A stretch of DNA of 7,324 nucleotides from positions 1-7,324 of the forward strand of contig JALHTD010000311.1 in NCBI GenBank assembly GCA_022865555.1, written 5' to 3'. Position 1 is the stretch's first letter. Every line of letters begins with the position of its first letter. Position numbers and translations under genes: made by a program. The notes below the pieces were generated by a model, which was given only the letters and a program-made list of their open reading frames with translations, searched no databases and was not told where the DNA came from. Positions 1 through 4,835 of the stretch are shown in pieces. This stretch comes from Thermoanaerobaculaceae bacterium (GTDB lineage Bacteria > Acidobacteriota > Thermoanaerobaculia > Thermoanaerobaculales > Thermoanaerobaculaceae).

Positions 1-262
1 CGCGCTGTCGGCGCTCTTCGGCACCTACAGACCTGCGGCGGTGGGAACCGCGGAGCGCCTCGGGGAAGGGGCGGTTGCCGGCGCGCTGCGGGCGCTCGTG
101 GCCACCCATGCCGTCGGAGTCGGTGCCCGCCTCGCGTGGGAGCCCCCTGCGAGCCTGACTGCGGCAGGCTTCCCTCCGGCCACGGCACCGGTGCGTGCGG
201 CGTTGATCCCTGGGCTCGCCGGCGGCGGCTCGGCAGTGGCGCTGGTGCTGACCGCGCCGTGA
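1..262 (+). CDS. Beta-ketoacyl synthase-like protein, C-terminal fragment (5' end outside window)
   Basis: The reading frame is open from base 2 to a TGA at 260-262, so this is the last 86 or so residues of a protein that begins left of the window. The first GTG in frame (41) is internal, not a start. The fragment resembles the end of the thiolase-like fold of beta-ketoacyl-ACP synthases. An Ala/Gly-rich helix follows 'AERLGEG', where such enzymes usually have a Gly-His pair, and the glycine-rich strand 'GLAGGGSAVALVL' sits in the usual 'FGFGGTNA.LVL' position just before the C-terminus. Here Glu replaces the His expected in an active condensing enzyme, and the final Gly-rich loop is atypical. 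It could therefore be a chain-length-factor-like or otherwise inactive paralogue. The family call rests only on this short end and is tentative; the role (fatty acid, polyketide or aryl polyene synthesis) cannot be told from here. It converges on the Mut7-C gene. Confidence 0.5.
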   Translation, partial: ALSALFGTYRPAAVGTAERLGEGAVAGALRALVATHAVGVGARLAWEPPASLTAAGFPPATAPVRAALIPGLAGGGSAVALVLTAP

Positions 263-293
263 ACCGCGTTCCACAGGGTTGCCTGGGATCATT

Positions 294-315
294 TCTTGTG
301 AAGTTCTTCACAAGA
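294..315. terminator. Hyphenated palindrome between convergent genes, possible bidirectional terminator or protein site
   Basis: The arms TCTTGTGAAG (294-303) and CTTCACAAGA (306-315) are perfect reverse complements separated by TT. Two further G-T wobble pairs are possible outside. The element starts 31 bp after the stop of the left-edge gene and contains the TGA stop (310-308) of the opposing Mut7-C gene. Its position between converging genes fits a shared terminator hairpin. However, neither strand has a following T-run, and a 2-base loop would open to 4 or more bases in RNA. A dimeric regulator's binding site is an alternative. Confidence 0.45.
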
Positions 316-778
316 GGAACCACGCCTCAAGCGTCCGCGTGATCCGCTTCGGGTGCGTGCCCGGCCAGTAGAACCGCCCGCATCCCGGACAGGAGAAGAA
401 GCGGCTGGCGTGCGCAGCGACGTAGGGGGGCACGCGGTCACGCGCAGTCTCCCGCGGCACCTCCACGAGGGAGCCGTTGCAGCAGGAGCAGCGTGTGAAG
501 AACCGCTCCGGCCGCGCCACCACCGGCAACCGTGCCCGCAACTCGGCCACCTGCTCGCCGACGGTCCGGGCGCGCAGCAGCACCACCCGCGGCCCTGCCG
601 AGGCCGCCAGCCGGCGGTCGCGAGTGAGCAGCCAGCGGCCCTCGGCGCGGGCTCGTCCCGCCACGGCGGGATCGGGGACGTCGGGCAGGAAGGTTGTGTC
701 GAACCCCGCGAACCGCAGCCAGCGGGCGAGGCGCCCGAGCATCGCATCGCAGGCGAAGCACAACTCCCCCACGGGCAC
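308..778 (-). CDS. Mut7-C RNase-domain protein (PIN-like domain plus zinc ribbon)
   Basis: This 156-residue protein matches the Mut7-C (formerly DUF82) family, a PIN-like fold named after the C-terminus of nematode Mut-7 and predicted to be a metal-dependent ribonuclease. Family hallmarks are visible. The N-terminal 'DAMLGRLARWLR' (residues 11-22) carries the first acidic residue, D11. 'LLTRD' (50-54) carries D54. A C-terminal zinc ribbon has C97/C100 ('RCSCCNG') and C130/C133 ('CPGCGRFYWPGTH'). The length is typical for the bacterial stand-alone family. The start given is GTG at 778. A second GTG lies two codons in (772), and an in-frame stop a few codons upstream excludes a longer protein. 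No Shine-Dalgarno is seen ahead of either start. The gene is divergent from the DUF465/psd operon and convergent with the left-edge gene, so it appears monocistronic. Substrate and cellular role are unknown; this family is usually annotated only by domain. Confidence 0.88.
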   Translation of the reverse strand: MPVGELCFACDAMLGRLARWLRFAGFDTTFLPDVPDPAVAGRARAEGRWLLTRDRRLAASAGPRVVLLRARTVGEQVAELRARLPVVARPERFFTRCSCCNGSLVEVPRETARDRVPPYVAAHASRFFSCPGCGRFYWPGTHPKRITRTLEAWFLL

Positions 779-779
779 G

Positions 780-785
780 ATTCTA
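780..785 (-). promoter_or_regulatory. Candidate -10 element for the Mut7-C gene
   Basis: On the minus strand this hexamer reads TAGAAT, five of six matches to the sigma-70 TATAAT consensus. It lies immediately upstream of the two candidate GTG starts. Transcription starting 6-7 bases downstream would begin at about 773-774, at the second GTG, implying a leaderless or nearly leaderless message. No convincing -35 box is found at 16-18 bp spacing, so this is weak. Confidence 0.22.
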
Positions 786-830
786 GTGTGCTAGCATGCG
801 CTGGGATGCGGCTGGCACCCGGACAACCTC

Positions 831-836
831 GGAGGT
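831..836 (+). promoter_or_regulatory. Ribosome binding site for the DUF465 gene
   Basis: GGAGGT lies with its GGAGG core five bases before the ATG at 841. This settles the start of the small gene at 841 rather than the in-frame ATG at 796, which lacks an upstream Shine-Dalgarno and would add 15 unconserved residues. Confidence 0.8.
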
Positions 837-840
837 GTTC

Positions 841-1056
841 ATGACCCCATCGCAAGAGCTACGGGCACAAATGGCGGAGCAGGACCCGGAGTACCGTCGG
901 CTCCTGGATGAGCACGCCAAGCGGGTGAAGCGGCTGGAGGAGCTGGCCCGCAAAGGCTGGCTCACCACCGAGGAGGAGCAGGAGGAGAAGCGCCTGAAGA
1001 AGGAGAAGCTGCAGCTCAAAGACCAGATGGAAGCCCGGCTGCGCAGCCGCGGTTGA
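841..1056 (+). CDS. DUF465/YdcH-like small coiled-coil protein
   Basis: This 71-residue, highly charged protein is almost entirely predicted helix. It has the DUF465 (YdcH) pattern: 'DPEYRRLLDEH' near the N-terminus, a short turn around 'KGWLTTEE', and the family signature 'LKKEKLQLKDQMEARL' near the C-terminus. The heptad-like spacing of Leu and the Glu/Lys richness suggest an antiparallel helical hairpin or coiled coil. It should be cytoplasmic, with no signal peptide or membrane segment. Function in this family is not established. A strong GGAGG site sets the ATG start at 841. It is the first gene of the + strand operon and stops 6 bp before psd. It is short enough that its main effect could be translational coupling to the lipid genes, but nothing in the sequence ties it to phospholipid synthesis beyond position. 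Confidence 0.85.
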   Translation: MTPSQELRAQMAEQDPEYRRLLDEHAKRVKRLEELARKGWLTTEEEQEEKRLKKEKLQLKDQMEARLRSRG

Positions 1057-1062
1057 TGCCCG

Positions 1063-1707
1063 ATGTTGCCGTTTGCCCCCGAAGGCTACCCATTCGTGCT
1101 GATCCCGGCCCTGGCCGGGATCGCTGCCTGGGTCTTTGGCGCCCCGGCGCTGGCAGCGGTTTGCTGGCTCGCGATGCTCGGCTGCGTGGCGTTCTTCCGT
1201 GACCCGGCCCGCCACTCGACCGCACCTCCCGAGGTAGTGCTGGCTCCCGCCGACGGCAAGGTCCTCTCGGTCGGCAACGCCCCGAAAGCGATGGCCGAGC
1301 GTGGGCTGCCGCAGCAGGTCTCGATCTTCATGTCCCCCGCCAACGTGCACGTGAACCGGGCGCCGATCTCCGGCACCGTCCGGGAAGCGCGCCAGACCCC
1401 GGGCGCCAAGCTCCCCGCGTTCCGCGACAAGGCCTCCGAGCTCAACGAGCACAGCTTCGTGCTCCTCGAGGGCGCGCTCGGCGCCGTGGCGTACAAGCAG
1501 ATCGCCGGCTCGCTGGCGCGCCGGGTTGTGTGCGACCTCACGCCGGGCCAGATCGTTTCCCGAGGCGACCGCGTCGGGCTGATCAAGTTCGGCTCGCGCG
1601 TGGATCTGTTCCTGCCGGCCGCCGCAGCGGTCGAGGTGCAGCCCGGGCAGCGCACCAAGGCCGGGCTCACCGCCGTGGCGCGCTTCGCTCCCGTGGGGTC
1701 GTCATGA
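1063..1707 (+). CDS. psd: Phosphatidylserine decarboxylase, short form
   Basis: This enzyme decarboxylates phosphatidylserine to phosphatidylethanolamine, using a pyruvoyl group made by self-cleavage. The 214-residue length matches the compact proenzyme class (about 200-230 residues), not the longer E. coli form. Residues 10-45 form one or two hydrophobic membrane segments, followed by 'FFRDPAR' (44-50), typical of this class. 'LAPADGK' (60-66) supplies the probable catalytic D64 and 'ANVHVNR' (93-99) the probable H96. 'FGSR' (176-179) is the self-cleavage site: cleavage between G177 and S178 would leave a beta chain of about 177 residues and an alpha chain of about 37, with S178 becoming pyruvoyl. 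The ATG at 1063 is the only sensible start, since an ATG at 1056 is out of frame. The local Shine-Dalgarno is weak, so translation is probably coupled to the DUF465 gene 6 bp upstream. The stop overlaps the pssA start as ATGA. Confidence 0.95.
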   Translation: MLPFAPEGYPFVLIPALAGIAAWVFGAPALAAVCWLAMLGCVAFFRDPARHSTAPPEVVLAPADGKVLSVGNAPKAMAERGLPQQVSIFMSPANVHVNRAPISGTVREARQTPGAKLPAFRDKASELNEHSFVLLEGALGAVAYKQIAGSLARRVVCDLTPGQIVSRGDRVGLIKFGSRVDLFLPAAAAVEVQPGQRTKAGLTAVARFAPVGSS

Positions 1708-2531
1708 GGGTCAAGAGGAGCCGTCGTCCGCGCGCTCCGCGTCGTCCACGGAGGTACTCGCTGCGGCGGGGGATCTACCTTCTCCCGTCGCTGTTCACTG
1801 TGGGCAACATGCTGTGCGGGTTCGCTGCCGTGCTGTACGCCATCCACGGTCGCCTGGAGCTCGCCGGCTGGCTGATCCTGCTTGCCGGGGTGCTTGACGG
1901 TCTCGACGGACGCATCGCGCGCCTCACGAGCTCCACCTCGGAGTTCGGCCGGGAGTACGACTCCCTCGCCGACGTGGTGAGCTTCGGCATCGCCCCCGCC
2001 ATCCTCGCGTACCAGTGGGGACTGCGCGGCGCGGGTCGGTGGGGGTGGGCGGCGGCGTTTCTCTTCCTCGTCGCCGGTTCGGTCCGCCTGGCTCGCTTCA
2101 ACGTGAAGGTTGGCCTGACCGACAGGCGCTTCTTCGTCGGGCTCCCGATCCCGGCCGGGGCGGGAGCGCTCACCATGATGGTGCTCGTGGCCCCCGAGCC
2201 CCTCGTGGACAAACCGCTGGCGATCGCCGCGTCGTTCTTCGTCTTCCTGGTATCCGTGCTGATGGTGTCAACGATCCAGTACCGCTCATTCAAGGAGTTC
2301 AACCTGCGCCAGCGCTGGCCGGCTACTGCCTTCTTCCTGTTCGCGGTAATCGTGGCGGTGCTCGCCTTCACGCCGCTCCCAGCCATGGCGTTCCTGTGCG
2401 GCGCCTACCTGGTGGGAGGCCCGGCCGAGATGCTCGTCCGCAAGCTGCGCCGCAAGCCGGCGGCCGTGGCCGAAACGGCGCCCTTCCAGGTGACCAGTGC
2501 TCCCAGCCCACCGAACCCTGAGCATCCTTGA
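1704..2531 (+). CDS. pssA: CDP-diacylglycerol-serine O-phosphatidyltransferase (PS synthase), membrane type
   Basis: The enzyme transfers the phosphatidyl group from CDP-diacylglycerol to L-serine in the cytoplasmic membrane, providing the substrate for Psd. The CDP-alcohol phosphotransferase signature DG-x2-AR-x8-G-x3-D-x3-D is complete, with D68, G69, A72, R73, G82, D86 and D90. Membrane segments are visible at about 26-47, 50-66, 92-105, 113-130, 147-164, 172-190 and 207-236, with boundaries approximate. 'YLLPSLFTVGNMLCGF' (25-40) and 'GLPIPAGAG' (146-154) are characteristic of the membrane-bound PssA class found with short Psd. The 275-residue length is usual. The ATG at 1704 overlaps the psd stop by 4 bp, so translation is coupled; a longer frame begins upstream inside psd but lacks support. 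The first 22 residues are unusually basic (11 Arg, 1 Lys). The last 11 codons overlap the next gene. Confidence 0.94.
   Translation: MRVKRSRRPRAPRRPRRYSLRRGIYLLPSLFTVGNMLCGFAAVLYAIHGRLELAGWLILLAGVLDGLDGRIARLTSSTSEFGREYDSLADVVSFGIAPAILAYQWGLRGAGRWGWAAAFLFLVAGSVRLARFNVKVGLTDRRFFVGLPIPAGAGALTMMVLVAPEPLVDKPLAIAASFFVFLVSVLMVSTIQYRSFKEFNLRQRWPATAFFLFAVIVAVLAFTPLPAMAFLCGAYLVGGPAEMLVRKLRRKPAAVAETAPFQVTSAPSPPNPEHP
2488..2493 (+). promoter_or_regulatory. Ribosome binding site for the Asd/USG-1-like gene, inside pssA
   Basis: AGGTGA ends three bases before the GTG at 2497 and lies inside the 3' end of pssA. It favours this GTG over the CTG at 2518, and so favours a 35-bp gene overlap, although the spacing is on the short side. 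Confidence 0.5.
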
Positions 2532-3465
2532 CCCCACCTCGCTGCTCGGCCGCGAGGTGACCGACGGGATCGCGCGCGCCTTCCCCAACGTGCAACGGCG
2601 GCTCTTCCACACCGGGGCCGATCCGGAGCACTTGATCGTGGAGGTGTCGGGCGAGGCCGTGCTCGTGGCCCCTCTTTCCGCCCCCGACGAGCTCCAGGGC
2701 AGCGTGGCCGTGATCCTCACCGCCACGCCTGCCCCGCAGGTCAGCACGGGGCTGCTTGCCTGGCTGCGCGCCAATCCCTCGGTGGCGCTCCTCGACTGCA
2801 CGCAGCCCGGTATTGCCGGAGAAGAGGCTATGTGCGTGCTCGACGCAATCCCCGCCGCGCGTCGTGGCCTTCCCTGGTACCACCTCGTGGATCCGGCGCT
2901 GGCGGCGGCCGCGCGCTGGTTCAAGGCTCTGCTGCCCCTCGCTCCCGAGGCCTTCCACGCGACGCTGCTCTGTCCCGCCTCCGGCTTCGGGGCCGAGGCG
3001 ATCGACGAGCTGGCCTCTCAGGGGACTGCTCGCCTCTCAGGAGGGGCGCCGCGCCGTCCGGTGCACCTACCCGCGGTGTTGGCGTTCGACCTGGCACTGG
3101 CGGCGGACGAGCGCTCCACCGCCCTCGAGGCGCAGTTCGCCGAGCTCTTCCCTGCCATCGAGCGGGGGTTCCACGTCATCGACACCGGGGTCTTCCACGG
3201 CACCCTGGCGACGGTGCTGCTCCGGTGCGCCCGGGACGTCCCACTGGAGAGGGCCCGCGCCCTCCTGCGCGCGACGCCTGGACTGCGCCTGGGACGCCGC
3301 AACGAGAACGTCACCGCGACCGGGGCCGCCGAGCAGGACCACGTGATCTGTGGGCGTCTGCGCGTTCACGGCCCCTGCGTGACGGCCTGGCTGCTCGCCG
3401 ATGGGCTGCGTGTCGGAGGCGCGGGCGCGGTGGTGGAGCTCTTGAGCTCTCTCACCGCGTCGTGA
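2497..3465 (+). CDS. Aspartate-semialdehyde dehydrogenase-like (USG-1 type) protein, probably not a dehydrogenase
   Basis: This 322-residue protein has the overall plan of Asd. An N-terminal Rossmann-like part has the turn 'LDPTSLLGREV' (11-21) in place of the glycine-rich dinucleotide loop. The Asd dimerization half follows: 'CPASGFGAEAIDEL' (159-172), 'PVHLPAVLAFDLAL' (188-201), 'DTGVFHGTLATV' (229-240), and C-terminal 'CGRLR' (285-289) and 'WLLADGLRVGGAGAVVEL' (298-315). Several Asd features are missing. There is no Asn-Cys-Ser/Thr active-site motif before residue 145; the region 'GLPWYHLVDPAL' replaces it. The substrate-binding Arg of 'RVPV..GHS' appears to be D229. This is the pattern of USG-1-like Asd paralogues, whose function is unknown. 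The start is a GTG overlapping pssA by 35 bp; the next start choices are poorer. It is the last gene of the lipid operon and overlaps the opposing secreted-protein gene by 14 bp. Confidence 0.8.
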   Translation: MLPAHRTLSILDPTSLLGREVTDGIARAFPNVQRRLFHTGADPEHLIVEVSGEAVLVAPLSAPDELQGSVAVILTATPAPQVSTGLLAWLRANPSVALLDCTQPGIAGEEAMCVLDAIPAARRGLPWYHLVDPALAAAARWFKALLPLAPEAFHATLLCPASGFGAEAIDELASQGTARLSGGAPRRPVHLPAVLAFDLALAADERSTALEAQFAELFPAIERGFHVIDTGVFHGTLATVLLRCARDVPLERARALLRATPGLRLGRRNENVTATGAAEQDHVICGRLRVHGPCVTAWLLADGLRVGGAGAVVELLSSLTAS

Positions 3466-4822
3466 GGGGAACCGGCTCCAGCGAGCCGGCCACCTCGCTG
3501 CCGTCGCCCAGGCGCACCGCCCAGGCGGCCCAAACGCCCCGTGGACGCGAGAGGAAAGTGACCAGGCAACCCGCGATCCGGGCGCGCGGTGGAACGAACG
3601 TCAGGTAGAAACGAAGCGCTGTGGCGTCGCGGACCACCGTTCGGTGCCAGACGCCCCCCTCGGGGCGCCCGTACTCCATCCCGGAGAAGTCGCCCAGCTG
3701 AACGTCGCGCACCTCCGTGCCCTCGAAACGCACCTCCGCCCAGTTGCCGGTACTCGCCAGCGCGCTCGCCTGCGGGGTGGGGTTGACCAGCGAGACCCGC
3801 ATCGCGGTGGGTCCCGGCCACTCGACCGCGACCTCCGGCTTCGGGGACGGGCTGCCCCCCTGCAGGTACTCGAGGAACGCCTCCCGGCTCATGCCGAGGG
3901 TAGGCTCGGGAGCGGGCAGCCCGACGGTGTCCCAGCCCTCGAGCCCGGGGCGCACCGGGCGCAGGAGCAGCCCCAGGTCACGGTTGTAGCGCGCGGTGTC
4001 CACCAGCTCCACGGTGATGCTCTGGTTGGCGTCAACCGGCACGCCCCCCCAGTTCACGGGTTTTCGCAGCAGGAAAACGTCCCCGCGTTCGCCCGGGCGG
4101 TAGATCGAGGTCTCGCCGCCCACGATCATGGTGAGGGTCGCGCCGGCGGGGCCCGGCGGCGGCGTGGCGCGCGGGGCCACCACGATCGCCACCCTGTAGC
4201 GCACCCGCCCTGCATCCAGTCCGTCCACCGCGGTCAGGTCGTCCTGCAACGTCGAGGGCGGGAATGCAAGCGCGGGCGGGTTGCCGAAAGCGACGGCCAC
4301 GGCCTGCACCGCCTCCCAGCCGCCCCGGGGGACGTGCTGAGCCAGCTCCGAGGCGGGGAGCGCCAGCTCCACGGTCTGCCGCAGCTTCCTGGCCGCGCCG
4401 GTGGCAAACTCCACGACGCCCGGCGAGAACCGCTTCGAGGCTAGCAGCAGCCCGGAACCTCCAGGCAGCGATCTCTGAACCGGGGCGAACTGGGCCGCGA
4501 ACGTGCCAGGGTCGCCGCCCACCTTCTCGCCCCCCTCCACCCACACGAGGGCGGTCACCGACCACCCGGCGAGCCCCGTGAGGTCGGGCAGCGGCGACAG
4601 CGTGAAACGTGACGCGCCCTCGGCGAGCTGGACCTGTCCCACCGGCAAGACGAGGCCGTCCACCCCCGCCGCCCGCAGCGCGGTGAGCGTCGCCTCATCG
4701 GGGAGCCCGCCCAGCAACCAGACCCGGTGCTTGAGAGAGCGCCCGACTTCGGCCCGTGCTCCCGCCGCCACGAGCAGGACGACACCCGCCGCGGCCAGCC
4801 ATCTCCTCACCATGCCGGCCAT
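3452..4822 (-). CDS. Secreted protein of unknown function
   Basis: I do not recognise a family with confidence. The 456-residue product starts with a clear signal peptide: basic 'MVRRW', hydrophobic core 'LAAAGVVLLVAAG', and probable cleavage after 'ARA' at residue 24. It should therefore be exported; no lipobox cysteine is present. After the signal, 'HRVWLLGGLPDEATLTAL' and 'AGVDGLVLPVGQ' (32-63) look like the first strand-helix-strand units of an alpha/beta barrel. A Pro-rich linker (219-226) leads to beta-rich segments, and the last 130 residues (about 330-456) look like a beta-sandwich. A very distant DUF3142-like barrel is possible but unproven. The mature part has one cysteine (C419). 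The ATG at 4822 follows a TGAGG site at a spacing of 8 and starts 10 bp after the kinase stop, so the two genes are co-transcribed and coupled. The 3' end overlaps the USG-1-like gene tail to tail. Confidence 0.75.
   Translation of the reverse strand: MAGMVRRWLAAAGVVLLVAAGARAEVGRSLKHRVWLLGGLPDEATLTALRAAGVDGLVLPVGQVQLAEGASRFTLSPLPDLTGLAGWSVTALVWVEGGEKVGGDPGTFAAQFAPVQRSLPGGSGLLLASKRFSPGVVEFATGAARKLRQTVELALPASELAQHVPRGGWEAVQAVAVAFGNPPALAFPPSTLQDDLTAVDGLDAGRVRYRVAIVVAPRATPPPGPAGATLTMIVGGETSIYRPGERGDVFLLRKPVNWGGVPVDANQSITVELVDTARYNRDLGLLLRPVRPGLEGWDTVGLPAPEPTLGMSREAFLEYLQGGSPSPKPEVAVEWPGPTAMRVSLVNPTPQASALASTGNWAEVRFEGTEVRDVQLGDFSGMEYGRPEGGVWHRTVVRDATALRFYLTFVPPRARIAGCLVTFLSRPRGVWAAWAVRLGDGSEVAGSLEPVPLTTR
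3472..3489. terminator. GC-rich hairpin just past the + operon stop
   Basis: CCGGCTC (3472-3478) and GAGCCGG (3483-3489) pair perfectly around the tetraloop CAGC. The hairpin begins 6 bp after the stop of the USG-1-like gene and lies within the last codons of the opposing secreted-protein gene. It could end + strand transcription or separate the convergent messages. There is no T-run on the + side, and it must also encode protein on the other strand, so the terminator role is uncertain. Confidence 0.35.
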
Positions 4823-4830
4823 CGTACCAG

Positions 4831-4835
4831 CCTCA
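4831..4835 (-). promoter_or_regulatory. Ribosome binding site of the secreted-protein gene overlapping the kinase stop
   Basis: On the minus strand the sequence is TGAGG, where TGA (4835-4833) is the kinase stop codon and GAGG is the Shine-Dalgarno, 8 bases before the ATG at 4822. A ribosome ending the kinase would sit on the start region of the next gene. This indicates translational coupling. Confidence 0.65.

Noticed and set aside
796..840. A longer start for the DUF465 gene at the ATG at 796
   Set aside because: There is no ribosome binding site there, whereas GGAGGT sits correctly in front of the ATG at 841, where family similarity begins.
1086..1847. A 253-codon open frame on the - strand across psd and pssA
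   Set aside because: It is the mirror of two well-supported genes, has no recognisable domain and no ribosome binding site.
2141..2167. Inverted repeat GCTCCCG/CGGGAGC in pssA
   Set aside because: It lies over the conserved 'GLPIPAGAG' segment of PssA, so codon constraint in GC-rich DNA explains it.
2832..3608. A 258-codon alternative frame on the + strand inside the USG-1-like gene
   Set aside because: The product is dominated by Arg, Gly, Pro and Ala. The other frame aligns with the Asd fold to its C-terminus.
3644..4444. A 266-codon open frame on the + strand antisense to the secreted protein
   Set aside because: The minus-strand frame has a clear signal peptide and coupled start; the + frame is compositionally biased without motifs.
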